A stretch of 64,000 nt of DNA from Sclerurus mexicanus (GCA_013396755.1 VWZF01002698.1:1132914-1196913); one strand, 5' to 3'. Numbered from the stretch's first letter, positions 41,601-56,600 are shown. A program made the numbers and translations. The notes: generated from the letters alone by a model not told the origin.

Positions 41601-44600
41601 GTCTTCTAGGAAACTTGGAAAAAAATGACAACTTAACTGCGACAGGAAATGAAAACTGTTCTCAATTACAGAAGCAAAATGCACTGCTCAAGTTGGTCGG
41701 TCATCTGTAGTGCAGTAATGTGGCTCAAGACCATTGCTCTGAACTCTTTCTTGTTTGCTTATTTTATAAAGAATATTTGATTTCGGTGAAGTATTTTCTG
41801 GAAAGTTTTGTTTACAAGTAAAGTCAACAAACACTTTCACACATGTATCCACAAATCCAGAAAGAAATCCCTTTCCAGGAAAAATGCAAGGCACTATTAC
41901 TCTAGGCCAGTGTATACAGTTAAGTAAACAAACACGATTTTCTGTATTTTGGAAGGACAGGAAAAATAAACTCAAACAACATAAAAGATATGAAAACCAA
42001 GCGGATCTTTTCAAAGTGTGTCTACTAAAATTATGCATGATCCTCAGTTTTGGAGATACTACTATTTAATGCCAGTCTAGTCCCTCATAATGGAATCCAT
42101 TAGAAAGATCACTCTGCCATTAAACAAGAGTTCCACAGAAAACTGAAAAAGTGGTCAGGCAATGAAAAGGTGCTTCTTGGAGGCTACAGAGCCACCTTAT
42201 ATGGGTGTTGGGGAATACATCATCAAGCCAGATCATTAATGGAATCTAAAAATGCAAAATTGTGTATTTATTGGTTTTGTTCTATTGAAAAAATGGCCCA
42301 GCAGGCATCAGTGTTGAAAGGATGTGAGCAAAGTACTGAAGAGTAAGCACATACTGCCATGGGATCCAACCCCACTGCAACTTTCAAGAATCTCTCCTCT
42401 GAAGAAAAGCTGGATTTACCCAACATCAGTTCTTTAAAACCAACAAAATATGAAAAAACACAGTTAAAGCATAAAGCTATAACCAAATCATGTTTGCATC
42501 AAAATCTAGGAAACGTGTAAGAAAGCATCAAGGTAAAGTTCCAGGATATTATCCAATAAATACAGAATAACATAAAGAAAGGAAAAAAGAAAAGAAATAC
42601 ATACTAAAAAAAAACACATGAAGAAAATACATATAAAGAAAGGCATTCAGAGGCTGCATGAGAAGTTGTTTGCCTGGTCAAGGGATGAAAAAAACCCTTC
42701 ACTAGTAATACACCTCTTTACTATGGCATTTAGTAAGATGAAAACAACCGGTAATTTCTATGTGAGGTAGACGTACTGAAATAAATCTAATATTAAAGGT
42801 AAGCTAGAAGTGTCAAATTAATCTTCCATTTAGCCAAGGAAATAAGAAAAATATGTTCTGTTGAGAAAAATATAAGATTTAAATATTCTGCAGACAAACC
42901 CTGTTTTGAAAAAGTTAAATTCAAAACAAATCAGGAGGTGGAAACTTGCCTACCACCTCATGTTAAGTGTCTTAAGTGTGCAGCATTCCCAAGAGATGAA
43001 AAGAAAGGTATCACTGCTTTAAAAACACAAATCAGGATTTTTAAAGAAGTTAATCTGGCTTTCATCATCCCTACACTGGAGGACGGAATAGTGATTTCAC
43101 TATTTTTGGCAGAGGAGTGGGCAAGCAGCCACCTTGAAATGGTCCTCAATCTGTGTTACCTCTTCCAGGCCATAAAACAGTCACTAGTATTTTAGAATAA
43201 GATGGGAATCGAAAATAAGATGGAAACCTGCCACTTCATTGCACATGCTGCAGAAATCAATGCAGAAATTTAAAATTAGATAATGAAGCTGTGGGGTGTT
43301 TTTAAACCATTACTTCAGCTGATGGAAAAAGGCCAAGACTTGGGTCTTCTGTTCTGTCAGCAGAAGATACCAACATTGTTACTGGAATGAAAAGATTTGC
43401 AGTTCCCATGCTTTATGATGAGCTTTCCCTATGTGTGAGCACACCTACAAGATCATGTCCTCAGGGGACAGACACTACTTAAGCACCTCATTCTGCCTTA
43501 AATATCTAATTATTTCACTTGGCCAAGATGGCAAACCCCCTGTACATATGCAAAACAACTGTTATCACTCCAATATAATTTTCAGAGAATAGCAGGTTGT
43601 TTAAATAGCAAGATGGGCTTTTGGTAAACATGCAAAGTGCAGGCTGAAAAGAAAAGTTCAAGCCTAATAGCCTCCCTGATTCAAAGTTAAATGAAAGGTA
43701 AGCTCTTGCACTCACTGCCTATTCAAAGTACCTTGGAGTAAAAATAGCTATATGGTAAATGTATGAACCAATCTAAAATAGATGGGAAGAATCACCTCAA
43801 TGCCAGAGACTTGTGGAACAGGAGAATTTGCACCTTCCATGCAACCTCATGCAAATTCCTGAATCACTTACTAAAATGGATCATCCCCCATTATATTACA
43901 GTATAACAATAAAATACTCTCAAAATAAAATATTCTTGTGTTAATGAGCAGTATTATCTTCATGTTGTCCTCTAAAGAGGACGAGAATATATAAATACAA
44001 ACATAAAATCCTATTGTTTGCGTGTTGGAATAATAGATGAACTCTTTTTCTAGACAAAGTCCTTCAGCCACAGAGATACATTTCCTGTGACTTGTGCTCA
44101 TTACTAAGAATACCCTCAGAGAATAGTAAGAAAGGAAATACTGAGTGGGAAGTGTCTACATAAAAATATGGGAAATGCCAGATACATTTACAATATTTTA
44201 TTTTCAAAAACAGGAGAGAAAAAAGAACACAAAAGAAAGGACAAGAGAGACAGTTACTGGCCAGAAAATGAAAACCTATCACTTGACCAAAAAGTCAGCT
44301 GAAAAGATGCTGAAAATGGAAGCCAGCCCCCACCTCAGTGTTCCCGTAAGTTCTTCAAATGCACCTCAAACTACACACCTCAACTGACAAAAGTCTCCCC
44401 TGAAAGTACAGCGAGCTTGCTCTTAGTAAAGGCAAAGCAAAAAAGTCTAGGACAAGCCCTGGCAAACTGCTCTGTGCTGGAATAGAAAGGGACTGGTACT
44501 TTGGTCAGGAAATTTTAAGCAGCTTAACTAAGTGTGCTGCCACTACTTGACAAAGCCAGTAACATGGAAGAAGACAAAAAATTGAAAAAATTTGATAAAA

Positions 44601-47600
44601 TGTAAAAAATTCAGAAGCCTCTTGTATACCATAAAACAGCCTGTACCCTGTAAGTGGTTACAGTGCCTTATCAGGAAGGCATAAAAGTTAAAAAAAAACA
44701 AAAAACAAGGAAAGAAGCACACAGTATATTTCTGCTATATAACATGCAACTGTAGGACATCTAGTATGGTGTCACATTCTCCTCTGATGTTATACTCCCT
44801 TCTCAAAAAAGACTGAGTGTGTTGGCAATGAGGCATAATTTTTACAATTAATTCTTAATGCCTCCAGTAAAATCTGTGAATATTTGTAACATGTGGCACT
44901 GCACAGCAATCTATTGCAGATACCCAGCACTCATATTCCCAACCGTAATTACCAAGTCTAAATGAAACCACTTGAGATGTACTGTCTGAATAAAGTAAAA
45001 CAAGAAAAAGTGGTAGGACCAGAAATATTTACACCGGGAATTTTAAAGATGCAATGTAGCATCTTCAATTTTAAAGGGCTGGCTAGATGCCTTTACCAAT
45101 TACCCTCAGAGCCGAAACCAGTCTAGTACTTACAGACTCCCAATCTTGTCCTATAAGTGGGGATACAGCTACCAGTGTTGGCTTCCCGTTAATGAAGGGA
45201 AAAAAGGAATGCCGAGATGAAATGCTCCTGGGCCTTAGCAATGAGATAAATGGTCCAGGAAAGCCCAGACTCCTCTCATATTAAATACGGCAGAAACTTT
45301 ACTGCCTTGTGCCTTGAACAGTCAGATCAGTGACCTGGACTGTTTTCTCAAAATTAAACAGCTGACCATCCACTGGCAGAGATAATTTCATGGAACACTC
45401 ATGGCCAAAACCAAACACTTGAAGACAACCATCCATAACTTTTAGTTCTCAAGTGAACAATTAAAAGCAAACATACAGAAACTAATTTCAGGAATGAAAT
45501 GAACACCAGCTGCATCTCATGTATGATTTGTTAGCCTCTATACATCCTCGTATCAAGGATCAGCATCTAAGTGCATTTCTCCTGAAAGCTTATTAAAAAA
45601 GATAACTCATCTGTGGGAGGCAGGAAATGCAAACACCATAGTTTAGTTTCCTTTGACATAAAACATATTACACAATGGACTGCAAGGCATAAAGGTCTGT
45701 TAAAAAACTACACCTCCAGTTAGTACCAGAAGAGTTATGTCTCAGAGGATCCAAAGGGGAACAGTAAAAAATTACAGGTTTCTTCCTTGGCAGGAAGATA
45801 CAGATACATAAGCAGTCTGTTGCTCATGCTTTCAGGACAGTCCTATTATCCTGTAATCACAAAGGTTCAGAAATTCATAGTGGTCTCAAATGAGAAAGAA
45901 ATCTTGTTTACTTATGTTTTCAGGATTGTCCTGTAAAGCACCTTCAGAAGCTTAAGTCATCATTTGAAAAGATTTCATTTAAAGCTCATAAAAACAGATA
46001 AAAAACCCCACCCCACTCTTGATTCCAAAGTAAAATACGTTATCACTTAGGTAGCAGAATATGACAGAATATATAGGAGACAAGCAGAAGGAAGAACAAT
46101 GTGAGATGCAAAAAGCCCCACTGAAACCTAGTCTTTACCCCTTCTATTTCTTACCTGATAATTTCATGAGCACCTTTACAACAAAAAACCTCTTCCTTCT
46201 GGAAAATTTGGCACTTTAATTCACTGAGATCATGTGAATGAGGTCAGAGGTTGCAAGCTAGTCTGAGGTATGCTCTGTACATGTAGCTGCAAAGTACACC
46301 ACCAGCTGTATAAAATCAATGAAGGGCCCACCAGTTTATGAATTTATGTTTAAAAGCCACATAGACCAATGTGCAGCACAGAAACAAATAAAGATTGAAG
46401 CAGAAGGTCCAGTCCTTCAGTGATCTTTGCTAAATACTGACTTGTTGAAAAAAATTGCTCCAACAGCTCTTTGAAGCAAACATCAGTCGTGAAAAAACTA
46501 AGTGCTTTATCTGTCATGCAATCCAGTACCCAATTACAAACCCAATTTAAGCTGCTTCGTTCCTCATAACAACTAGGTTTTTAATTTTCAGAGATTTCAA
46601 TGCCATGATGTTTCAATACATAATTACTCCTTACAAATTACAACAAATTTTTGCAACACAGCAGAGTTGAAAGTACAAATTTATTTGTTCTTTCATAAAT
46701 CTTTTATATTATTAACCATTCACACAGATAATCGGTTTTGACATTTAAAAAAAATCTGTTACAGTTCTAATTCAAAAGCACTATGTACTAGGAAACAGTT
46801 TGCTACTTTAAATGCTTTGAAAATACAATAAGCATATATTCATACTCTTTTGCAACAGAAAATAAGAGACAATATTTTCATCCTCTTATTCCAAATCTCT
46901 TTCCAACCAAAGATGAAAACACAGAGGAAGGAAATGTTGCAAAAGATGCTGGGATGGTGGTATCCTCTAGGTTTGTTTTGTTCTTCACGACCAGTCATCT
47001 GAAAACTCCTGAAAAAGAACACATCTTGACTGCCAAAGATGCTTTACGGTCTTTGGAGAAAGTGGAACTTGGTGTAGAACTGTAGATCTCTGAGAGCCAC
47101 CCTCCTGGACTATGATCAGTTCTGACTGCTTGCTTCCCCTCTGCTTGGCCAGTAAGGACCCAACAGTCACTAAATGGACTCCTCTGACACAACAAAATCT
47201 ATGAACATGACAGCTCAAAAAATTGACACTTGAAAGCCCTAATACTCCTACAGAAGCATGAAGCAGACACACAGACCAGTGTGAAGAAATAGCCCCCAAA
47301 ATACTCTTAAGCTGTGCAGAACAGCACTGAATCAGAACTGACGCATTCTAGAAGTTACGAACCACTTTAAAAAGGTACAATAACCATACACGAGATTCTT
47401 TCAGATACCAATAAAAGAAAGGAAAAATGAAAAAAAAGAAAAAAAACCTGTGAGACTAGAGACTGAAGAAGAAAAAAGAGCCTCTCGCTCTTTTTCCATC
47501 ATTCCTTTCCACCGTATTCAGAAGGTCACCACATAGCTTGGACTGAAATCCCCACCTCTACCTGAGGAACATTCATCACTCACCAGCTTCCGAATTGCTT

Positions 47601-50600
47601 CAGTTTATAGAGACAGTGACTTAAATACTTCCCTCAAAACAGATAAGTGGCATGTCACATGACACCTTCCAAAGGCAGACTGGCTGTTTTTCCTAAACTT
47701 TTACTCAACCATCAAGCTTACAACTTTTCTTGACAAAATACTGGTGTGCAGTCTGATTGTGATCACAGACCTTGAAACGGGGTCAAGCTTGACCAGTGCT
47801 AAGAGAGGCTGGTGTTGAAAGGAGCGTGGCAGAACCACCCATACTACTCCATGTCCATTTAATTGACGTAACACAGAACTATTTTAGAGCAAGTGAGAGA
47901 AACTGGAACAAGCAAAGTTCTGGCAAGTGAAGACTGACAGATGAGAACCGACTAGAGGAACTTTGGTAGTTAGTTGAGAGAATTCTGTATTTTTCCAAGG
48001 GTATTCTGGGTCAGTAATTATGTTACAAAATCAGGAAAACCCCCAGACAATAGCCAAAAGGCAATGCAATTCCTCAATCAGATGGAAAACAACAGGTAGA
48101 CACATAGCTGAAGTGTCAAAATAAAGTCAATGCTGAGCTGAATAGTTCTAAAATAGTTCTAAATCTAAAAATAACTTGTGTTGCTACAGATGAAGGATCT
48201 GTGTCCTACCTCTTCTTTCCCCAGAGGAGTTAAAAAATACTTTGAAACTTGGCCATGCACACCACTACTGAGTCAAGGGCACCACACATCAATCTGTATG
48301 ATAAAAAATAAGATGAGAGCTCCCACAAAGAAAACAGTAGCTGTGTTAAATTCCCAAGGGGAGGGGAAGAAAAGAAAAAAAAAAAAGAAAAAAAACCTAA
48401 CGAAGAAAGGAGTGTGACTATCCACTTCTCGCTTATGCTAAGTGAACCAGTTCATCTTAATTTGTGCATACTACTGCATCTCCCAAGAGACACAGTTTTG
48501 CTCTGTTGTTCTGCAACTTAACTGAGAAACTGTCAGACCTCATAAAGAGAAGTTTGTGGAGGGTGTCAGAGAAGAAAACGAGAATGCACCACCTACAGGA
48601 CGCATGTGCTACTGCATTTCAAGTACTTGCCTGCATCTTAGGGAAAATGCAGAACAACTACAAAGGAAAACAGTCTTCATGTGCAACTGATATATGCATG
48701 ATCCGCAGGATTTTGTTACGGCATTTTAACCTAAATAGATATTTAAGTCTAGACATCTCTTTCTATTATTCTTTCTGTTTTCACCTTCAAATCTTTCTTT
48801 ACATTCTGCTTTAACTTGCAATCTCCTTCAGAGCTATTTCTCTCTGTAAAGGCAAACTATATCTGACTCAAAACATGCCACTTTAATGAAAAAATACAGC
48901 AAATAGAATAACCTTAGTGTACATGAAAATCAAAATTATCTAAATTCATAAAAATACATGAGGAAAAAGAAAGCATGCACTTCTGTTGAGAATACTTTCC
49001 CCTTTTGTAATTGTGATGTCATGGGTGTACCACATCACTCGGAGCACTAGTGTATAGCAGGATAGTGATCATGCAAGGATCAGGACTGTAAATCATTGAA
49101 TTTATATCACTGAGTTTTTACAAGATAGCTTGGCAACTTCCTCTCAAGTATGAGGCTCTTTAAAATATGACATACATTTATATGGCCTAAGGTCTATTCC
49201 CACGCAATAGAAGCAACATCAGTAGTAATGAACAGAGTGACCTCTAATCAACCAAATTTGTTCTGCTCTCAAAATACTACATAAATCAGTTACCAAGGAG
49301 TTGCCAAAATCTTACTAAGTGCTTGAAACCTCTTCCTAGATGTAAGTAACAGAATTAAATTTAGAATGTTATTGGATACCACTGTCCAAACCTCAAATTC
49401 TACATAACCTTGTAATGTTCAACCCAAAATAGGTAGGTTTATTACTGACTTCTACAAAAAGTACTCCAAAAATTTTAATGTTATTTTAGGCAAAATATCT
49501 GACCATCTTTCCAAATATCAATAAATATTATGGCCTTTTCAAAACAACCTATATTATGCACTTTACTCCTGTGAGATATCTTGCATGAAATTTTCCCTCA
49601 CAATGGAGATGCACTGTAGCTATAAGGAAGTTATCTGTAAATGCCAGCTTCCACCCAGCACGGATGAACTCTGAGTTTCCTACAACTGACAAACGTTCAG
49701 CCTGACAACCTTTATTTTTTCTTCTCAAACAGCAACTCTTTGCCACCAGCAACAGCTTAAGCAGCTACTGCCCCATCCCTTTTACTGTACTGTCTTAATA
49801 TTTTTGACTGGGTGTGTTTTCCAAACCCCTTTAACAGCATGTCTGCACAGACATGCAAACCACTACAATGGAAGGATGTTAGGGGAGAAATCCCATCAAA
49901 CCATGGCAAACACTGGACCTGAATGTGCAGGAGGCATCTCTTCCCCTGGACTGCGTGCAGAGGGAGCCCAGAGAGATTTGTTTCCTTCACTGTAGCCACT
50001 GAAGTGCCAGTTGCATCAAAACTATGAAAATGGCAGAGCATCATGACACCTCAACCAGGCCAAGACATATCCTGTGAATTTTTTGCTGCTCTCTGTGGAT
50101 ACATCTTAATTGCCTGGTTCTTTGCAGTGGAGCTGAAAATGTATCATTAATCTTTAAATAAAATATGCACATCGCACAATTTCTCCCTTTCACAAAGAAA
50201 AGGGTTTGATTTTTAACATGTGAGGGTTAATACAGTAAAACGGTTTGAAAATTCGGTTATTGCTAGGTGCTCTCAGCAACGTGAACGGTCAGAATGCAGA
50301 GGTGAAAATTTCTACATCTTTGAATCTCTGAATGGCTCTAAGTGAATACAAAAATACATTCAAGACTACATACACACAAAACAATTCCAAGAACAACTGA
50401 AGATGCAGCAGCCTTTTCAGAATAAGGGAAGAGAAAGAGCTTGAAAGGAAAGACCATACAGACATAGTAGAGGTGATGTAACTTTCGGGATAAAGGGCAA
50501 ATAAAATGGAAGGACCATACAACTCACAGTACCTCAGACATGGTATTTATCATTAAAATAATGCACATGTAAAATATGCAGTTTCATCTGTTACTAAGAA

Positions 50601-53600
50601 ACTAACAAACAGAAAAATGAGCAAAAATTTAATGTAAATTAAGTTGAAAATGGAAGTATTTAAAACAATGATTTTACTCTTCTGTTTTCTTACTAAAAGA
50701 TTATTGAAAATTGAATCTCAAACAATGCCCTGTAATTTCTAAAATATGCAGATCTGGAAAATTATGAAGGTTACCAGTTACATTTCTGCTGTTTAAATTC
50801 AATGCAATTAATTGTACTTTGATTTCTCATATATATAGACACAAAAGTACATTTCTGTACATTTGAATTCTGAATTGCTTGACATGGCTAGTATTTTTGA
50901 CAAAACAAATTTTCAGATACGTGGTAAAATGCGGTTGCCTTCGCATCAAGAAGGATGCTGTACCAATGAAAACATATTGCACTGGTAGGTTTCATGGATC
51001 AAGGCGACTGAATAAAATGACTTGAAACATAGCTACTTGCAGAGGTCACTAAAATTTGGGTTTTTCTTTTCATCTGAAGAGATTGGGAGGAGAAGACTTT
51101 GCAGAGTTCTCCCCCCTTTCCAACTGGGCAGGAAAAAATTGCCTCTGATTTACCTAGGAAAAAACTGTGTTGATGCTTTCTGTGAAATCACAATGGGTAT
51201 ACTTTTCTTTAAGTGTGTGTTTTCATTAATTACAGAGTAACCTGCATTCTTCGGGTGGTGAAATAAAAGAGGAAAAGCATTAGAAGCGGTATTTCCCATA
51301 GAAACAATTGCCCGTCAAACAAAGCATAAAAAGACAAAAGGCAGAAACACTGTTTCAGCTTGAATGCCTTAATGTCACCATTTGTCATGCAGCACTTCCT
51401 CAGAAAACCCCGAAGTACAGTTAACTCTGCTCCTCTTCACACCACACACTTTCTCTGTTGGTCGGTACAGGATTAAAATGTGCCCGGCCTGACAATGAAA
51501 CAGCAGAGCCATCGCACATTGTTATGCAATGCACTGTCTGCAAGGGTGGCTCGTAGCTCCTTCTTTATTCAGCAAGTGCCAAGTGCATGTTTAATCAATG
51601 TCACAGCTCACCACTGTGTGCAACTAAAGCCACCGTCATTCCTCTCTTCAGATTTGCCTGGCTGAGTTATGCAATGCTCCGAAGAATACCTTGGAATTCT
51701 TTGCAGAGGCTCTGAACGCAGGTGTGTGACAGCGTTCACACTACTGCCAGCAAGGCAGACTTCTTTTCATCCTTTTTCAGGCTGGACTAAAATTACATAG
51801 TGTGACTGCACGTAGTTCGCTGCGTTTGGAATTACAGCATGTCAACGTGAGAAAGCCTCCTCAGACGGCTGCCACAAAGAGTAAATCAAAGGCTGGGTTT
51901 TTCTGAAGTCTTAATAGATAACTAAGTATGACTGAATAACACCAGGAGCTGCTTGTATTTTTTTAAGGCAAAACAGAACAGCATGCATTTTGTTGCTCTG
52001 CATCATCTAAGGAAAAAAAGCCTCAGTTTTAATGGGAATTAGTCAACAGTGAGGATCATTACGAGAAAGTGCTTTACTGTTTTTCAACTACGCTTGCTTT
52101 AGTGGATTACTGAAAGAGAACACCATCTTATGTGGAAGATTCTGTAACATTATTATCCTCACCGATAAACTTCATCAAGAAACTGTCCGTGCTCCTATCT
52201 GATCTGTCTGAGCGAGGAGAGAAGCCCCTTCATGAAGATAAAAGCCTGGCTTGCCACCGAATCGACGAGTAAGAAGCATGTCTGATGACATTTTATTCCT
52301 GATGCAATGTAGGGTAAGAAATACCTTTCTTTTTTTCATTTTACCTTTCTGTAAAATGTGCTGTGAGCTGATGGCATTAATTAGACTCACAGCAGAAATA
52401 TGTGAACCTCTAATGATTAAAGATGTTTGCCAGGAGAGAAAAATTCTATTGCACTATAAAATGTGATCGTAAATCTTCAGCAAATCGGAGTTATCCGAAC
52501 TAGTAGAAATCCCAATCAAATGTCTGATCAATAAAGCTAAAACAGCATGGCACATTACACATAAGATCAACATCTCAGTCACCGATGAACATAATTTTAC
52601 AGGGAATATGTTTCTACAGGGTATTTGACTGTAAATTACGAGACTAGAGCAGCTAAGTAATAGAAACGACCTGTGAACCTCACTTTTGCAACAACAACAA
52701 AAAGATAATAAATCACATATGCATCTGTAAATGTCCACCTCGAATTCCTATACTGCATAGAATTTTGCTTCTGTAGCAGTACTATTGTTCTTTGGCACAC
52801 TGCAATAATCAGCATGTATTTCTAAACCCTTTATATTTGAGGAGAGAGACATTATCTGTTAAATGTTTACTGTTACATGGATGTCCAAAAGCTCATCTAT
52901 TAAACATGACAAAGGATAAGATCTCACCTGCAATTGCCTGCTTAGGCTCACTGGTGAAAAACAACTGTGATACTGTATTAAGGAGGCATATTTTCCATGT
53001 TTGAAAACAGCAGTCACAAATATTTTCAACTGTTTTTGTACTGTGGAATTAAATATTTAAGAATGGCTGAAAATGCACATAACCTCCCCAGGCATTTGAG
53101 AGTATTTGACAATGCTCATATACCTGTTTTCATCAACTTCATGTTTTATTAGGACACAAATTAGCTGACAAAAGATAAATTTTAAATTTGTTTTATAATA
53201 AAGCATATCAACTGGCTTGAAGCACCAAGCTGTTTTTCCATTCCTATCAAATCTGTATCTACAGAACAATTATTTTTAACATGGACACGTTCATACAAAA
53301 AGAAAACAAAAGATGAATGCAACTCTATAAACACAGTATTAAGAAATGTTGTGGAAGAACTACAGAATTGTTTTTAAAAAGATGAAAACTTGCATGTTTG
53401 TCGGACCAGATTTACCATTTGCTTTCTTTTTTCTAGCTAGCTGCCAGAATACTGGTGAAGGTATTTGCAGGAAAAATGGGGACCTCTGCCATCACAACAC
53501 TGGAAGATGTAAAAAGGCAAGAGGAAAAAGAGGAAAAAGAAGAATCTATTTTAGCATTGCTTGGGATTATTGGAACTGTGCTCAATTTATTTGTTATCGT

Positions 53601-56600
53601 TTTTGTGTATATCTATACTACACTTTGAAGACATTTTTGAATATCAATTGCACATCACACAGTGCAAAGACCTGCGATGGTAAGAAAGATTTCTAGATTT
53701 CAAGCAAAAACCCTCCAATGTCTGAAAAGATTATCAAAAACATTCCAGAACAAAGTGTCTGACTAGGGGTGCTGCATCAATGACTGCTCAATGTATCTGT
53801 GAGCCCAGTCATGGTGCTAAATTACGTAAATGAAGGCAGACAATATTCAACTTCTCATTGGTAACAGATGAAATCCAAATAGGATCAGAGACAGCACTGT
53901 TTTAATGCCAGCAAACATGCAAGACAGAAATGTAAGCAAACACTGAAAATAATCAGAACATAGAAAGAGATTAATTAAAGATATAAGTAAATATAAGCAA
54001 GCCCCCATGATGCTTTCTATGGTTTTGTGCACTGTGTCTCTACATAGCTGAGACCAGAAAACAGACAAAAAGGGTTTATTTTTAGACCACCATAATTTAG
54101 GTTTATAACTTAATGTAATGGATAATAAGCGTGGAAACAGAAACAGTGTTATACCAGAAGTTGTAATATTATAAATAAAATTTTAACTACTGACTATATT
54201 CTGCAGCATTTTTGTTAGTCTTGTGGAAAGCTGAAAAAGATTAGATTTTCTTGCCTTTACTAAATCTGTATTTGAAATCATCATGCTATACAGACAACGT
54301 GCTTTTCTAATTAGAAATCCTTTGAAGTGGTGTGAAAAAATAAAGGGTAGTTTTAGTACTTCTTTTAAGAAATATTAACAATTACAATGACAGTAATATA
54401 TACTCTCTAAAGGAAAAAAAATCTTAAATTACCTTTTCTATATTGCCGTTTTTTGAATGTGTTTAACAGAAGTCAAATACAATTCTCATTTTCATCCTGA
54501 TGCTTATTTCCAAGTAAGACGTATCACACAAGGATTCAAGCTGTTGCATGGAAAACAGGTTTAATAACCTTTGTCCAGAAGACTATACTCTCCCTTTCTG
54601 GGCCAGGTCCTAAAGACATTTTCCTTTTTTGCACTATTTATGACTGAGGCCCAGAACTGCAACTCTCATGCATACTTCATGGGACACGCAATTTAACTAC
54701 TGAAGCTGGTGAAATTATTGCCATGTTTTAAATTAAACCTATGTATGTCTTTGAATTAGATTCAAAGCTGCAGACAGTCTGAGAACATGAATGTATCTTG
54801 CATATGTAACAGAAAAGTTACTTTTGCGATCTTAGGATTAAAAACACAGCAAATAAACACTACAAAAAAAAATTAAAAATAACAAGAAACTGATTTTAAT
54901 GAAGACTCTTCTTACTCTTACATGTTCCACAGAGGAACAATGGAACAGCTGCATTTCTGAAAATCAGCTCAGTTTCTTCTCCTAGGCTGCAAAGCTACAT
55001 CCAGTCCTTCCATAAAATGACATGCAAAGAAATACATCCCTTATATAGGTGATAGCTTATTACTGTATAGAAGTTCATAACTGCTAAACCAACTGAGCCT
55101 TTGGAAGTCACTTTGAAACAAGCACATGCAAAATATAAGGTCAGGGATCTAGAACAGAACAAATCTGGCAAAGATATCAAAGTCAGTGGCAGAAACCACA
55201 TGGTAACACACTGATTTATGGATAAAGAAGGTGGAAGATGGTATATTCTGGTTTTGCAACTCTGAGTCAATACTGGCTCAACCAGAAGAAGGGATAAACA
55301 GAGCTGGGGCTGCACTGGAAGGAAGCACGTGCAGACAAGAAAATTTATTCACTATCCATAGTCTATAGCAAGTCTCTAGTAATGTATACTTATTTTTAGT
55401 ATTTGAAGCACCAAAGCATTCTGTACAACTAAGTTACATTCTAGAGGAATTACGCAGGTTGCTACTGTTTATTTAATACTACAGAACAGATATAACCATT
55501 ATTATTTTTTTTCAATGTACTTCTTATATCTACATATTTACGGATATTACTGCATTAATCTCATAATACAAGGATATTTGAGATGGGTCTTAAAATGAAA
55601 GCTTACATGAACCTGAAAACTGAAATTCAGGTAGAAATTACTGCTGTTTATTTTGATCCTGAAGTTATTTGAAACTTGTCAATTCTGTGAAATAAACAGT
55701 TTTATTTCATACCATTTCAGCGCTCAGCTCTCTTCTCAAAACTGTGAATCAACTAGTACAGCAGCATTAGAGTGAAATACTTCACTTTCTTTTGTAAGCA
55801 CTTTGATAGCAAAAGAGAGAAAACACAAACCCAAAGTTATAACCAAATGGGGCAAAGATTCAGCATCATTCTTTTACCAGTGAATGAGTTCATTAACATT
55901 AATGAAGGCCAGGAGAATTTTTAATTCCAGTAATTATATACTGTCTATCTAAGCTGCCACTGTACTTCTAATTTCATTTATAGCAAAGACTTTGACCCTT
56001 TGAAGGAAGTCACAGGGTAACATTATCATTAGATTGCTCTGACATATGAGTTATATTTTGTTTTAGAACAGCAGTCTGGTATTCTCTCTCAACAGGTAAC
56101 ACCTGCCCTCTACAGTCATGTGGACCTATGTCTAACTTTAGCTAAATGAGCTCTGATATACAGCTCAGGTGCTCATATGTTTAAGCAATACATGCATAAA
56201 ACGCTCAAGAACAAAAATATCTTAATAGCAACTACCTCTTATTATGCACACTAAAAAGTCAATAGTCCAGGGAAAAGCACAGGTGCGCAATGATTCAATA
56301 TTTATGCTACAGCAGCACCATCAGCCATGGATGAAATAAGAGCTCAGGGTACAAGCTTCAGAGCACTCAACTTAATCCAGTGGAACTGGATTACCTTAAC
56401 GAAAGTAAAATAACAGCATATAATGTCTTAACAATAAGTGTGATTAATAGAAGAGAAATACTCTATCTTCAGCAGGCAAAGTAGAGTAGTTCAAGCTCTG
56501 AGGTAAAGAGCTGAGGCCTGAACAGTATGACTTTGATGAACTCAACTAACAAAGGTACATCAGAAGAGACAGAAAAAAGAATTCAGAACGTTCACACTCA

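Noticed and set aside
41688..42038. 116-residue minus-strand ORF in the large intron
   Set aside because: No recognised homology and a random-looking composition. It is not an alternative BIRC6 exon as far as I can tell.
53346..53696. 116-residue + strand ORF with several cysteines, covering the microprotein region
   Set aside because: It is in another frame from the TUNAR-like ORF. Its cysteine pattern matches no defensin or EGF spacing, and it runs through the acceptor and upstream intron. It is a shadow of the 50-codon frame.
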